Assembly (NCBI RefSeq): GCF_002295115.1
Contig: NZ_NSFV01000003.1
Span: 310,001-374,000 of the forward strand
Direction: 5' to 3'
From: Mesorhizobium sp. WSM4311
Lineage (GTDB): Bacteria > Pseudomonadota > Alphaproteobacteria > Rhizobiales > Rhizobiaceae
Length of the DNA: 64,000 bases
Part shown: piece after piece, positions 27,424 to 38,823 of the stretch
Layout: the number at the start of each line of letters is the position of its first letter
Position numbering within the stretch: the first letter of the stretch is position 1
Notes under the pieces: model-generated
Database searches by the model: none
What the model saw: only the letters and a program-made list of their open reading frames with translations
Told to the model about the DNA's origin: nothing
Translations under genes and position numbers: made by a program

Positions 27424-28614
27424 ATGACAATCAAACGCTCAACTCTCCGGAAATTCGCTCTTTCGACCTTCTTGTTCACACTGCCGCTGAATGCGGCCCT
27501 TGCCCAGGATGCCGCAGTTGCCGACCGGCTGAAGGCCGCGCTGGCTGCCCAGGGCGTCAACATCTCCTGGACTGGGGTGACCGGCGACAACACCAGCATG
27601 GTGCTGCAGGGCGTTGCGATCAAGCCGGCGGCGGAAAAGGAAGCCCTCACCATCGGCGACGTCAAACTCGAGAACGTGACCGCGGCCAACGGTGGCTTCG
27701 ATATCGGCACCGTCTCGACCTCAGCCTTCGAGCACGCCAAGGACGGCGTCACCCTCAACCTCAGCCCCTTCGTCATCCATGACATGGTGGTTCCGGCCGA
27801 TGGCGCCACCGGCCCGCTGGGCTCGCTGATGATGTACAAATCCGCCGAACTTGCCAACATGACGGTCAAGGTCGCCGACAAGACCGCCTTCTCGATGGAC
27901 GGGCTTGCCATCCAGATCACGCCGCCCGCGGACGGCAAGGCGATGGAATTCACCGGCAATACGGAAAAATTCACGGCCGATCTCTCTTTGGTCGACGACC
28001 CCAAGTCCAAGGAAGTCATCGATGCGCTGGGCTACCAGAACATTTCGGGCAATCTCGCAATGGCTGGCACCTGGCAGCCCTCGGACGGCAAGATGGAACT
28101 GTCGAAATACGACATCTCCGTCGAGAATGCCGGCACGCTCGGCATGACCTTCGACCTCGGCGGCTACACGATCGACTTCATCAAGTCGCTGCAGGAAATG
28201 CAGAAGAAGATGGCCGCGCAGCCTGAAGGCGCTGACAATTCGGCGCAAGGTATGGCCATGCTCGGCCTGTTGCAGCAGCTGTCGTTCAACGGCGCCTCGA
28301 TCCGTTTCGACGACGATTCGCTGACCGGCAAGGTGCTGGAATATGTCGGCAAGCAGCAAGGCATGTCGGCCAAGGACATCGCCAACCAGGCCAAGGCGAT
28401 CGTGCCCTTCGGCATGGCGCAGCTCAACAATCCGGAACTGACGGCGCAGGTGACCGCGGCGGTCAGCAAATATCTCGACGACCCGAAGAGCCTCGAAATC
28501 TCGGCCGAGCCGCCGGCCTCGGTGCCGTTCGCGCTGATCATGGCCGGCGCCATGTCCAACCCGCTCGACCTGCCGAAGACGCTCGGCATCAGCGTCAAGG
28601 CGAACGAAGACTGA
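27424..28614 (+). CDS. Exported protein of unknown function, rich in Lys/Asp/Ala
   Basis: A 396-residue protein with a standard signal peptide (MTIKRSTLRKFALSTF..., cleavage near 'ALAQDAA'). The rest is a repetitive, beta-rich looking periplasmic protein ('GDVKLENVTAANGGFDIGTVS', 'LSKYDISVENAGTLGMTFDLGGY') that may resemble proteins annotated DUF945-like, though I cannot assign it. The start at 27424 is chosen because the signal peptide begins there; the same frame is open for two kilobases upstream, antisense to parC. It is ended by a strong terminator. Confidence 0.7.
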   Translation: MTIKRSTLRKFALSTFLFTLPLNAALAQDAAVADRLKAALAAQGVNISWTGVTGDNTSMVLQGVAIKPAAEKEALTIGDVKLENVTAANGGFDIGTVSTSAFEHAKDGVTLNLSPFVIHDMVVPADGATGPLGSLMMYKSAELANMTVKVADKTAFSMDGLAIQITPPADGKAMEFTGNTEKFTADLSLVDDPKSKEVIDALGYQNISGNLAMAGTWQPSDGKMELSKYDISVENAGTLGMTFDLGGYTIDFIKSLQEMQKKMAAQPEGADNSAQGMAMLGLLQQLSFNGASIRFDDDSLTGKVLEYVGKQQGMSAKDIANQAKAIVPFGMAQLNNPELTAQVTAAVSKYLDDPKSLEISAEPPASVPFALIMAGAMSNPLDLPKTLGISVKANED

Positions 28615-28634
28615 TCGAACGGCCTCAGAATACA

Positions 28635-28669
28635 AAAATAGCCCGGCATCGCTGCCGGGCTATTTTTTT
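28635..28669. terminator. Strong bidirectional Rho-independent terminator
   Basis: A 14-bp perfect stem (28635-28648 with 28653-28666), loop TCGC, and seven T on the plus strand. The A-rich left side gives a T-run on the minus strand too, so it ends both the exported protein gene and aspS. Confidence 0.95.
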
Positions 28670-28731
28670 GGATTATCGAGTCGAAAGAATCGGTTCTGGC
28701 GGGTTTTTAAAGTACTGCCCGAACCTCGCCA

Positions 28732-30522
<1,791 letters not shown>

Positions 30523-30761
30523 TGTCATTGGTAAAGTCCGGGGTGCTGGGTGGCAGGCCAAAGCATCGAAGCCCGGCCCAAAATTTGCGCGAAAAGCGCA
30601 TGGGAGGCCGGATTTGTCAAGGCAAGGAGACGTTGGGCCGTATCCAGGTTCGACCGTCAGGGCTCAAGTCTTTGCCGGCCTCCACGCATTGCCGCTGGAC
30701 GTGTTTCCTGAGACAACGCCTCTATCAAGCGATCTGGTATGAAGCGACCTGGAGACGCCCA

Positions 30762-30944
30762 GTGCCAAAACGCACTCTCCCGCCGGGCATTGGGCCACAC
30801 AATGGCCGCGAGCTGGAACTGATGCTTCAGGGCGACAAGCCAATGGCTCTGTTCGCGGCGGAACCGGGCATGGACGCCGAAGATGTTGGTGAGGCCGTCG
30901 CACATGCTGCATCGCAGAAACTGCTGAATTCCAGCATGGATTGA
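30762..30944 (+). CDS. Possible small protein (60 aa), unknown
   Basis: A 60-codon frame starting with GTG at 30762 after GGAGA, lying in the 557-base gap between aspS and an MFS gene. The product is protein-like: a conserved-looking 'GIGPHNGRELELMLQGDKPMALF' followed by an acidic and helical C-terminus. I do not recognise a family. It may also be the remnant of a larger gene, since the frame is open upstream but the sequence there looks non-coding. Confidence 0.4.
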   Translation: MPKRTLPPGIGPHNGRELELMLQGDKPMALFAAEPGMDAEDVGEAVAHAASQKLLNSSMD

Positions 30945-31054
30945 ACGACTGCGTCCCAAGCCGGGATGAATTCGCCATGGAATGCAACGGCCTGCCCCCT
31001 CAATGCCGGCCTAGATTTGCCGCTGGCATTGACGAGGGTAATGGTTCAAGAAGG

Positions 31055-31072
31055 GATCACCGATACGTGATC
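31055..31072 (+). promoter_or_regulatory. Hairpin in the leader of the MFS gene
   Basis: GATCAC (31055-31060), six bases, GTGATC (31067-31072), followed by GCCTTTTC and the ATG at 31081. An AAGGGA ribosome-site-like sequence lies on the 5' side of the hairpin, 25 bases from the ATG, and no such site is nearer. Folding would bring it close to the start codon or hide it, so translation may be structure-dependent. Confidence 0.4.
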
Positions 31073-31080
31073 GCCTTTTC

Positions 31081-32325
31081 ATGTCCTCCATCCGCCCGCT
31101 GATCCCGCTTCTTCTCGCCGCAGCCATCCTGCTCGGCGGCAATGGGCTGCAAAGCACGCTGATCGCACTGCGCGGCGCGCAGGAGGGGTTTTCCGCTTCC
31201 TCCATCGGCCTGATGGGCACCTTCTATTTCGCCGGCTTCCTGCTCGGCTGCCTGGCCATTACCCGCATCATGAAGGCGGTCGGCCATATCAGGGCGTTTT
31301 CGGCACTGGCCGCCATTGCATCGGTCGGCACTCTGCTGCTGGTTCTGGTGCTCGATCCTGTGATGTGGTGCGCCGTGCGCTTTGCCGGCGGCTTCTGCTT
31401 CGCCGGACTGTTCACGATCGTCGAAAGCTGGCTGAATTCCGGCGTCACCAACAAGGATCGCGCGCGGGTGCTGGCGATCTACCGGATGGTCGACACCGGC
31501 TCGGTGACATCGGCCCAGTTCCTGATCCCGGTCTTCGGCGCCGGCGGCTTCACCATCTTCGCCATCATGTCGATCATGATAACGCTGTCGCTGGTGCCGG
31601 TCTCGCTCGGCGACCGCTCCAACCCGACACCGCCGGAGGAGGTCAAGCTCGACCTGGCGCGCGTCTGGCGCATTTCGCCGCTCGGCTGCTTCGGCTGCAT
31701 CGCCGTCGGCGTCACCAACAGCGCATTTCGCACGCTGTCGCCGGTCTATGCCGAACAGATCGGCATGTCGGTCGCCGATGTCGTCACCTTCGTCAGCGTC
31801 GGCATTTTCGGCGGCGCCATCATCCAGTATCCGCTCGGCTACCTCTCCGACCGCTGGGACCGGCGCCGGGTGCTGTTGCTGACGACCTGCTGCGCGATGC
31901 TTTCAGCCCTGGCGCTGGTGTTCATCGCCGGCAGCAATCCCCTGCTCAACTTCATCATCATCTTCATCTTCGGCTGTTTCGCCATGCCACTCTATTCGCT
32001 GTCGGCGGCGCATTCCAACGACCGCGCCGGCACGGGCGAGTTCGTGCTGATCAATGCGGCGCTGATGCTGTTCTACTCGTTCGGCGCCATCGGCGGCCCT
32101 TTCGCCGCCTCGACAGTGATGCAGCATTTCGGGCCGAGCGCGCTGTTCGTGTTCAGCGCCACCGTCTATGCGATCTTCATCGCCGTCATCCTCTACCGCA
32201 TGCAGGCACGCTCCGGCGTGCCCGTGGGCAAGCGCAGCCGCTTCATCGCGCTGTTGCGCACGTCGACCGTTTTCGCGCGGCTGGCCAGGCGCAATGGCGA
32301 TGCCGATGGCCCGGGAAGCGCATGA
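31081..32325 (+). CDS. MFS transporter, YcaD/UMF-like
   Basis: A 414-residue inner-membrane transporter with 12 hydrophobic segments. Features are 'GSIGLMGTFYFAGFLLGCLAITRI'-type TM2 region, the 'ESWLNSGVTNKDRARVLAIYRM' segment in TM4-5, which is characteristic of the YcaD-like subgroup, and 'GYLSDRWDRRRVLLL' (motif A in the second half). Substrate unknown. It lacks a close ribosome site; see the leader hairpin. It is followed by rnd after 75 bases on the same strand. Confidence 0.85.
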   Translation: MSSIRPLIPLLLAAAILLGGNGLQSTLIALRGAQEGFSASSIGLMGTFYFAGFLLGCLAITRIMKAVGHIRAFSALAAIASVGTLLLVLVLDPVMWCAVRFAGGFCFAGLFTIVESWLNSGVTNKDRARVLAIYRMVDTGSVTSAQFLIPVFGAGGFTIFAIMSIMITLSLVPVSLGDRSNPTPPEEVKLDLARVWRISPLGCFGCIAVGVTNSAFRTLSPVYAEQIGMSVADVVTFVSVGIFGGAIIQYPLGYLSDRWDRRRVLLLTTCCAMLSALALVFIAGSNPLLNFIIIFIFGCFAMPLYSLSAAHSNDRAGTGEFVLINAALMLFYSFGAIGGPFAASTVMQHFGPSALFVFSATVYAIFIAVILYRMQARSGVPVGKRSRFIALLRTSTVFARLARRNGDADGPGSA

Positions 32326-32400
32326 TGGCGGCGCCAAAGCTTGACGAAAGCCTTCCCGGCTGAAATCTAGGATGACCTTACTCCTGCCAAAAGCGATTTG

Positions 32401-33552
32401 ATGCACGTCATCACCACACAGAAAGAACTCGAGACCGTTCTCGCCGCTTTCGAAAAGTCGGATTTCGTTACCGTCGACACCGAGTTCATCCGCGAAACGA
32501 CCTTCTGGCCGATCCTGTGCCTGATCCAGATGGCGGCGCCCGGCGTCACCGCGCTGATCGACCCGCTGTCGCCCGACATCAACCTCGCCCCGTTCTTCCG
32601 GCTGATGGCCAACGAGGCCGTGGTCAAGGTCTTCCATGCGGCGCGCCAGGACATCGAAATCATCGTCCATCTCGGCGATCTCGTGCCGCACCCGGTGTTC
32701 GACACGCAGGTCGCGGCCATGGTCTGCGGCTTCGGCGACAGCGTTTCCTACGATCAGCTCGTGCAGCGCATCACCGGCGCGCGGCTCGACAAGTCGTCGC
32801 GCTTCACCGACTGGCGCCACCGGCCGCTGTCCGAGAAGCAGCTCGATTACGCGCTCGCCGACGTCACCCATCTGATCGAGGTCTATCAGCATTTGAGCGC
32901 CGAACTGGCGCGGGAGAACCGTGCCCACTGGCTGAACGAAGAGATGGACGTCCTGACCTCGCGCGAGACCTACGATCCGCATCCCGAAGACGCCTGGAAG
33001 CGGCTGAAGATGCGGCTGCGCAAGCCGCAGGAACTGGCGATCGTGCAAGCCGTGGCGGCATGGCGCGAACGTGAGGCGCGCGAGCGCGACGTGCCGCGCG
33101 GCCGCGTGCTCAAGGACGACGCTATCTACGAGGTGGCGCAGCAGGCGCCGCGCGACACGGCCGCCCTCGCCAAGCTGCGCACGACGCCCAAGGGCTGGGA
33201 GCGCTCCTCGACGGCGACGGCCCTGCTTGGGGCGGTCAATACCGCGCTGGCCTTGCCCAAGGAGCAGATGCCGAAACTGCCGAAGAATTTCCAGCCGCCG
33301 GAAGGCTCGAGCGCCGCCGCGGAATTGTTGAAAGTGCTGCTCAGGATCGTCGCCGAAAAGCAGGGCGTGGCCTCGAAGGTGCTGGCCTCCAGCGACGACA
33401 TCGACCGCATCGCCGCCGAAGGCGAGGACGCCGATGTGCCGGCACTGCAGGGCTGGCGGCGCGCCGTGTTCGGCGAAGCGGCGCTGAAGCTGGTGCGCGG
33501 CGAGATCGGGATAAAGTTCGACAAGCGTAAAATAGCGGTGTTCGACCTCTAG
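32401..33552 (+). CDS. rnd: Ribonuclease D
   Basis: A 383-residue 3'-5' exoribonuclease that trims tRNA and other stable RNA 3' ends. The DEDDy residues are visible: 'TVDTEFIRE' (D, E), 'FHAARQDIE' (D), and 'YALADVTHLIEVY' (Y, D). The C-terminal half carries two HRDC-like domains ('KPQELAIVQAVAAWREREARERDVPRGRVLKDDAI'). The ATG at 32401 directly follows a TTG in frame. It is preceded by an MFS gene and followed by an acyltransferase gene. Confidence 0.93.
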   Translation: MHVITTQKELETVLAAFEKSDFVTVDTEFIRETTFWPILCLIQMAAPGVTALIDPLSPDINLAPFFRLMANEAVVKVFHAARQDIEIIVHLGDLVPHPVFDTQVAAMVCGFGDSVSYDQLVQRITGARLDKSSRFTDWRHRPLSEKQLDYALADVTHLIEVYQHLSAELARENRAHWLNEEMDVLTSRETYDPHPEDAWKRLKMRLRKPQELAIVQAVAAWREREARERDVPRGRVLKDDAIYEVAQQAPRDTAALAKLRTTPKGWERSSTATALLGAVNTALALPKEQMPKLPKNFQPPEGSSAAAELLKVLLRIVAEKQGVASKVLASSDDIDRIAAEGEDADVPALQGWRRAVFGEAALKLVRGEIGIKFDKRKIAVFDL

Positions 33553-33566
33553 AGGCTTTCTAGCCG

Positions 33567-34601
33567 ATGCGTTCGGATCAGGACGAGAACCGGCGATACG
33601 AAGCGATCGACGCATTGCGTGCGATTGCCGTGATGCTGGTTCTGATCTTCCACTATACGTCCCGCTTTCCCGCCGACTACATCGGGTTCGACCACCAGAT
33701 GACGCTGCCATGGCAAGGGATAGTTGGCGTCTTTCTCTTTTTCATTATCAGCGGCTACTGCATCGCGATGACAGCAGAGCGGTCTGGAACCGTGTGGATG
33801 TTCTGGCTGCAGAGATTTACGCGGCTGGAGCCCGCGCTCATCGCCTGTATCTCGATCACGCTTGTCGTGGTTGCGGCTCTGGGTCTTCCGGGTAGGGAGG
33901 TTTCAGCGCTCGACGGACTGAAAAACGCAAGCTGGGTAACCCTGTTCGCTCCAACGCCGCTTGTCGACGGCGCCTACTGGTCACTGCTTGCGGAAGCAAA
34001 ATTCTACTTCGTGTTCGGCCTCATCTTCTATCTCTGGCCAAATCGCGTTCTCGTCCTTTTCACCGGCTTTACCGTTCTGGGCGCAATTGCACAGTTTTCA
34101 GGGTTGTGGAGAGACCATCAGGCTCTGATTTACCCCTTCAAGGGCGTCGCCATGCCGTATTTTCTGTTCCCCTACAGCCTCTTCTTCTTGATGGGCATCG
34201 CGGCGAGGCGATCGACCCGAACTGTGCAGACGGTCGTGACAGCCGGATGCCTGGTGGTTGTTGTCAAGCTGTGGGGCGGTTCAGCATTCAGTGCCTGGGT
34301 GATCGCGCTTTCAATTCTTGGGGTCATCGGCGTCCAGCTGCGCGATATCAAGATCTGGCGAAGCGTGAGTTACATCGGCTTGATCAGCTATCCTCTGTAT
34401 CTTCTGCACCAGAATGTCGGTGTCGCGATCATACGATGGCTGGCTCCGTGGATCGCCTCCCCGTATCTTCGGATCGGCATAGCGTTCTGCACCGTGGTCG
34501 CCCTTGCAGCATTCGTCGCGTGGGCGGTCGAGCATAGATTTCGGCGGAGGATCGAAATCCATGCGGCGCGCTTGATGTCGAGGGCCGCAACCCCCGCATG
34601 A
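33567..34601 (+). CDS. Membrane acyltransferase (acyltransferase 3 family)
   Basis: A 344-residue inner-membrane protein with about ten helices. The N-terminal 'YEAIDALRAIAVMLVLIFHYTSRFP' carries the R-A-x(10)-H pattern of acyltransferase 3, and 'WQGIVGVFLFFIISGYCI' and 'YWSLLAEAKFYFVFG' (E conserved) follow. Such enzymes O-acylate exopolysaccharide, LPS or Nod factor sugars; the target here is unknown. Base composition is lower in GC than the flanking rnd and guaB genes, and some codons are uncommon for them, suggesting later acquisition. Confidence 0.85.
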   Translation: MRSDQDENRRYEAIDALRAIAVMLVLIFHYTSRFPADYIGFDHQMTLPWQGIVGVFLFFIISGYCIAMTAERSGTVWMFWLQRFTRLEPALIACISITLVVVAALGLPGREVSALDGLKNASWVTLFAPTPLVDGAYWSLLAEAKFYFVFGLIFYLWPNRVLVLFTGFTVLGAIAQFSGLWRDHQALIYPFKGVAMPYFLFPYSLFFLMGIAARRSTRTVQTVVTAGCLVVVVKLWGGSAFSAWVIALSILGVIGVQLRDIKIWRSVSYIGLISYPLYLLHQNVGVAIIRWLAPWIASPYLRIGIAFCTVVALAAFVAWAVEHRFRRRIEIHAARLMSRAATPA

Positions 34602-34608
34602 CCCTGCC

Positions 34609-35028
34609 TCAGACGATGTCGAGCAAATGCAGCGCAAACCAGATCCAGGCCAGCGCCAACACCACCGCACCGGCGAAGAAAGAGCGGCTGCGCAGCCGCA
34701 GATTGTTGCTGGTCAGGTGAACCCAGGCATGAAAATAACGCGTCAGGACGAAAATCCACGCCAGCGCCAAGGTCAGATAGTTGACCCCGTTGGTGACGTG
34801 GAGCGTCAGGCACAGCACATAGAAAAGCACCGGCAGTTCGAACTGATTGCAGAGATTGGCGGCAACGGTGATGCTGGACGCCGGCTCGGTCGAGCGGGCC
34901 TTGTACTGTCCGACCTCGGCCTCACCTGATCTGATTGCGCCATTTCTGCGGCGCCCCAATACGCCGTAGACGATGTAGACCAGAGCCACATGCGCCAGAA
35001 CGGGCCAGAAGATCGTCGTCTGGTTCAT
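34609..35028 (-). CDS. MAPEG family membrane protein
   Basis: A 139-residue protein with four hydrophobic helices. It has the MAPEG-like signature 'NLCNQFELPVLFYVLCL' (the F-E-x-P region) and 'LTRYFHAWVHLTSNNLRLRSRSFF'. Bacterial MAPEG proteins are related to microsomal glutathione transferase; activity is not assured. ATG at 35028 follows AGGGGAAA. The next gene upstream on the same strand is another membrane protein, 26 bases away. Confidence 0.82.
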   Translation of the reverse strand: MNQTTIFWPVLAHVALVYIVYGVLGRRRNGAIRSGEAEVGQYKARSTEPASSITVAANLCNQFELPVLFYVLCLTLHVTNGVNYLTLALAWIFVLTRYFHAWVHLTSNNLRLRSRSFFAGAVVLALAWIWFALHLLDIV

Positions 35029-35054
35029 GGATATTTCCCCTGCTCTGTCCGGCT

Positions 35055-35678
35055 TCAGGCCTGGCGTCTTTGGCCCACCAGCCAGAAAGCGGCGATGACG
35101 ACCACCGGGATGGCGAGAAGCGCGAATTTGGTGACGATCAGAGCAGAAGCGAAAGACAGTGAATCCGGGTTGGCCGACAGGAAATCGGACAGAAGCCGCG
35201 CCACGGCGATGTTCTGGGCATAGTCGGCCAGCGTGTAGGGCAGCACCAGAACCAGGGCGAAGATCGACTGCACCTGCCCGGGAAGCTCGCGGAAGTTCTG
35301 CAGGCGCCGGCCGCTGGCCAGGACCAGGCTCACCAAGGTCAGCGACAGCAGCGCCGGGAACAACAGATCGAAGGTCAGATAGTGCCAGACCAGAATGATC
35401 TCGCCGCCGCGCCGTCCGAGCGCCGTCAGCCAGGCCATGCCTTCGTCGGGCGTGAAGCCGAAATAGCGCATGTCGAGCGACGGCAGGCCGCCGCTCAACT
35501 GGCGGAAATAGAAGAATTCCATCACCGTCATGGCGATGAAAACCGCCGCCGACAGGAAACACAGTGCGGCCGCGTGGCGTGGCAGCCGCAGGACCGTCGC
35601 GGTCAGGCTCCGCCCGAGCCCGTATTGTTCAGGCTCCGCCGGGATAGTTCGGGCTTTCGCGGGTAATCGTGACGTCAT
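35055..35678 (-). CDS. Multi-pass membrane protein of unknown function
   Basis: A 207-residue protein with four to five hydrophobic segments and a Pro/Arg-rich N-terminus. I do not recognise the family. The ATG at 35678 lies 50 bases inside the 3' end of guaB in another frame; no later ATG precedes the first membrane segment. It forms a same-strand run guaB - this gene - MAPEG. Confidence 0.6.
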   Translation of the reverse strand: MTSRLPAKARTIPAEPEQYGLGRSLTATVLRLPRHAAALCFLSAAVFIAMTVMEFFYFRQLSGGLPSLDMRYFGFTPDEGMAWLTALGRRGGEIILVWHYLTFDLLFPALLSLTLVSLVLASGRRLQNFRELPGQVQSIFALVLVLPYTLADYAQNIAVARLLSDFLSANPDSLSFASALIVTKFALLAIPVVVIAAFWLVGQRRQA

Positions 35679-37131
35679 GGGCGTGGCTTTCACGAAGTCC
35701 GGCGTTGGATATGCGCACAAAAGTGGCGCGCTCGCGGAAATCGGCAAGGTCGCGGCCACCGACATAACCCATAGCGGCTTTTAGCCCGCCCGCAAGCTGG
35801 TGCAGCACGCCAGACACAGGTCCTTTGTATGGAACCTGGCCCTCAATGCCTTCCGGGACCAGTTTGAGGGTATCGCGCACCTCGGCCTGGAAGTAGCGAT
35901 CGGCCGAGCCGCGCGCCATGGCGCCGACCGAACCCATGCCGCGATAGGCCTTGAAGGAGCGACCCTGGTGCAGATAGACCTCGCCCGGGCTCTCATCGGT
36001 TCCGGCCAGCAGCGAGCCGATCATGGCGGCACTGGCGCCGGCGGCGAGCGCCTTGGCGAGATCGCCGGAATATTTGATGCCGCCGTCGGCAATCACCGAG
36101 ACGCCCGACTTATGCGCCGTCTCGACGGCGGACATGATGGCTGAAAGCTGCGGCACGCCGACACCGGCGACAATGCGGGTGGTGCAGATGGAGCCCGGGC
36201 CGATGCCGACCTTGACGGCGTCGGCGCCGGCGTCGATCAGCGCCTGCGTGCCTTCGGCGGTGGCGACGTTGCCGGCCAGGATGCGCACCGAGTTGGAGAG
36301 TTTCTTGGCGCGCGTGACCGCGTCGAGTACGCGCTGCGAATGGCCATGCGCGGTGTCGATGACCAGAAGATCGACCCCGGCGTCGATCAGGCGCTCGGCG
36401 CGCTCGAAGCCATCGTCGCCGACGCTGGTGGCGGCCGCCGCGCGCAGGCGGCCCTGCGCATCCTTGGTGGCGTGCGGGTTGAGCTGCGACTTCTCGATGT
36501 CCTTGACGGTGATCAGGCCGACGCAATTGCCCTGCTTGTCGACGACGACGAGTTTTTCGATGCGGTGCTGGTGCAGAAGCCGCTTTGCTTCGTCCGAGTC
36601 GACATTCTCCTTGACCGTGATCAGGTTCTCGCGGGTCATCAACTCATAGACCTTCTGCGCCGGGTCGGAGGCAAAGCGCACGTCGCGGTTGGTCAGGATG
36701 CCGACCAGCCTGCCGGTCTTGTGGCCGCCAGTGCCGCCATTCTCGACCACCGGAATGCCCGAGATCGAATAGGTTCGCATCAGCGACAGCGCATCGGCGA
36801 GCGTGGCGTCCGGACCGATGGTGACCGGATTGACCACCATGCCGGATTCGAATTTCTTCACCTGCCGCACCTGCTCGGCCTGTTCGGCCGGCGAGAAATT
36901 GCGGTGGATGACGCCGATGCCGCCGGCCTGGGCCATGGCGATGGCAAGACGCGCCTCGGTGACGGTGTCCATCGCGGCGGAGAGGATCGGCACGTTGAGA
37001 TCGATGTCGCCCGCGATGCGGGTGCGGACATCGGTTTCGCCGGGCATGACCTCGGAGTGACCCGGCTGCAAAAGCACGTCGTCAAAGGTCAGCGCCAGTG
37101 CGCCTGTGGACGTTTCGATGATTTTTGCCAT
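35629..37131 (-). CDS. guaB: Inosine-5'-monophosphate dehydrogenase
   Basis: A 500-residue enzyme that oxidises IMP to XMP, the first step of guanine nucleotide synthesis. The N-terminus '[15 protein letters not shown]' is typical, two CBS domains (residues ~95-205) follow, and the catalytic Cys is in '[20 protein letters not shown]'. The Arg/Tyr flap region '[14 protein letters not shown]' and the C-terminal '[12 protein letters not shown]' are present. Start 37131 (MAKIIE) has AAGG upstream; the upstream extension of the frame is not conserved-looking. Confidence 0.95.
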   Translation of the reverse strand: MAKIIETSTGALALTFDDVLLQPGHSEVMPGETDVRTRIAGDIDLNVPILSAAMDTVTEARLAIAMAQAGGIGVIHRNFSPAEQAEQVRQVKKFESGMVVNPVTIGPDATLADALSLMRTYSISGIPVVENGGTGGHKTGRLVGILTNRDVRFASDPAQKVYELMTRENLITVKENVDSDEAKRLLHQHRIEKLVVVDKQGNCVGLITVKDIEKSQLNPHATKDAQGRLRAAAATSVGDDGFERAERLIDAGVDLLVIDTAHGHSQRVLDAVTRAKKLSNSVRILAGNVATAEGTQALIDAGADAVKVGIGPGSICTTRIVAGVGVPQLSAIMSAVETAHKSGVSVIADGGIKYSGDLAKALAAGASAAMIGSLLAGTDESPGEVYLHQGRSFKAYRGMGSVGAMARGSADRYFQAEVRDTLKLVPEGIEGQVPYKGPVSGVLHQLAGGLKAAMGYVGGRDLADFRERATFVRISNAGLRESHAHDVTITRESPNYPGGA

Positions 37132-37393
37132 GGCCAGCCCTTTAGAATGCGGAAAAAGCGCTGGACCGGAATGGACAGCGCCGACTCTCATCTTCCCTTT
37201 CAGGATTGGCGCTGGCTGGTAACACGTCGCGACGCGGATGAAAAGCCGATCGTTGCATTGCACAACAGCCACCCACGGTTGCGGTCGCACAAAAGTGACA
37301 GCAATTTAACACGACATGGGTGTCTAGCCATGATAACCGCCCCCTGTATCGGTTCGCCCCCGGCCGAAGAGAAAATTTGAAACGGTCACGCTC

Positions 37394-38815
37394 GTGAATC
37401 GCACCATTCCGCTGATCCTGGCGGTCGCACTTTTCATGGAAAACATGGATTCGACCGTCATAGCGACATCGCTGCCGGCGATCGCCGTCGACATCCACAC
37501 CAGCCCGATCGCGCTCAAGCTGGCACTGACGGCCTATCTGGTGTCGCTGGCGATCTTCATTCCCATCAGCGGCTGGATGGCCGACCGCTTCAGCGCCAAG
37601 AACATTTTTCGCGCCGCGATTGCGGTGTTTATCGTCGGTTCGGTCGCCTGCGCCTTGTCCGGTTCGCTGCCGGCCTTCGTGGTGTCGCGCTTCCTGCAAG
37701 GCATTGGCGGCGCCATGATGACGCCGGTCGGGCGCCTGGTGCTGGTGCGGGCCACGCCCAAGAGCGACCTGGTCGCCGCCATGTCGTGGCTGACCGTTCC
37801 CGCGCTGGTCGGACCGCTTGTCGGCCCGCCGATCGGCGGCTTCATCACCACCTACTTCACCTGGCACTGGATCTTCCTGATCAATGTGCCGATCGGCCTG
37901 GTCGGCATCTGGCTGGCGACGCGCTTCCTGCCGGAAACCGAATCGATGGAGACGCCGCCGCTCGATTTCATCGGCTTCGTGCTGAGCGGGCTTGCGGCAT
38001 CCGGCGTGGTCTTCGGCCTGTCGGTGGTCAGCCTGCCCTATCTGCCGCCTGCGACCGGATTCATCACCGTGGGGGTCGGGCTGCTGTCGGGCGCACTCTA
38101 CCTCATGCATGCGCGGCACGCCAAAAATCCACTGCTGGCGCTCGAACTGTTCCGCAACCAGGTGTTCCGCTCATCGGTGCTTGGCGGCTCGCTGTTTCGC
38201 ATCGGCATCGGAGCAGTGCCGTTCCTGCTGCCGCTGATGTTCCAGATCGGTTTCGGGCTGACGCCGTTCCAGTCCGGCATGATCACCTTTGTCTCGGCGG
38301 TCGGCGCCATCGGCATGAAATTCGTCACCGCACTGATTTTTCGCCTCGCCGGATTCCGCCGCGTGCTGATCGTCGGCTCGCTGGTCGCCGCCGCATCGAT
38401 CGCCATCTACGGCCTTTTCACCCCGGAAACGCCTTACGCACTGATGTTGGCCATATTGCTGGTCGGCGGCTTCATCCGCTCGATGTTTTTCACCGGGGTC
38501 AACGCGCTCTCCTATGCCGAAGTGTCGGCCGAAGACACCAGCAAGGCAACGCCGATTACGGCGGTGTTCCAGCAGCTGTCGATCGCGCTTGGCGTGGCGC
38601 TGGCCGGCGGCATCCTGGAAGTCTCGACCTCGATCCATGGCGGCCCGCTGACGCTGGGCGATTTCCACATCGCCTTCTTCATCGTGGCGGCCGTATCGGC
38701 GGCGGCGTCGCTGTTATTCATGCGGCTGGCGCCCGATGCCGGCAATGCCGTCTCCGGCCATGGCCGGCTGACGACGCCCAAGACGCTGGAACCGGCGAGA
38801 TCGTCGGGCGAGTGA
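37394..38815 (+). CDS. MFS transporter, DHA2 (EmrB/QacA) family
   Basis: A 473-residue inner-membrane drug/H+ antiporter-like protein. It shows 'LDSTVIATSLPAIAVDI'-type DHA2 motif (here 'MENMDSTVIATSLPAIA'), 'SGWMADRFSAKNIF' (motif A) and 'GPLVGPPIGGFITTYFTWHWIFLINVPIG' (motif C and the DHA2 signature). It starts with GTG at 37394. No membrane-fusion partner is adjacent. It ends eight bases before the convergent rlmE stop. Confidence 0.88.
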   Translation: MNRTIPLILAVALFMENMDSTVIATSLPAIAVDIHTSPIALKLALTAYLVSLAIFIPISGWMADRFSAKNIFRAAIAVFIVGSVACALSGSLPAFVVSRFLQGIGGAMMTPVGRLVLVRATPKSDLVAAMSWLTVPALVGPLVGPPIGGFITTYFTWHWIFLINVPIGLVGIWLATRFLPETESMETPPLDFIGFVLSGLAASGVVFGLSVVSLPYLPPATGFITVGVGLLSGALYLMHARHAKNPLLALELFRNQVFRSSVLGGSLFRIGIGAVPFLLPLMFQIGFGLTPFQSGMITFVSAVGAIGMKFVTALIFRLAGFRRVLIVGSLVAAASIAIYGLFTPETPYALMLAILLVGGFIRSMFFTGVNALSYAEVSAEDTSKATPITAVFQQLSIALGVALAGGILEVSTSIHGGPLTLGDFHIAFFIVAAVSAAASLLFMRLAPDAGNAVSGHGRLTTPKTLEPARSSGE

Positions 38816-38823
38816 GGGCCAGC

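Noticed and set aside
31903..33711. A 602-codon minus-strand frame
   Set aside because: It lies antisense to rnd and parts of its neighbours, whose catalytic motifs are all present; the product is Arg/His/Gln-rich without motifs.
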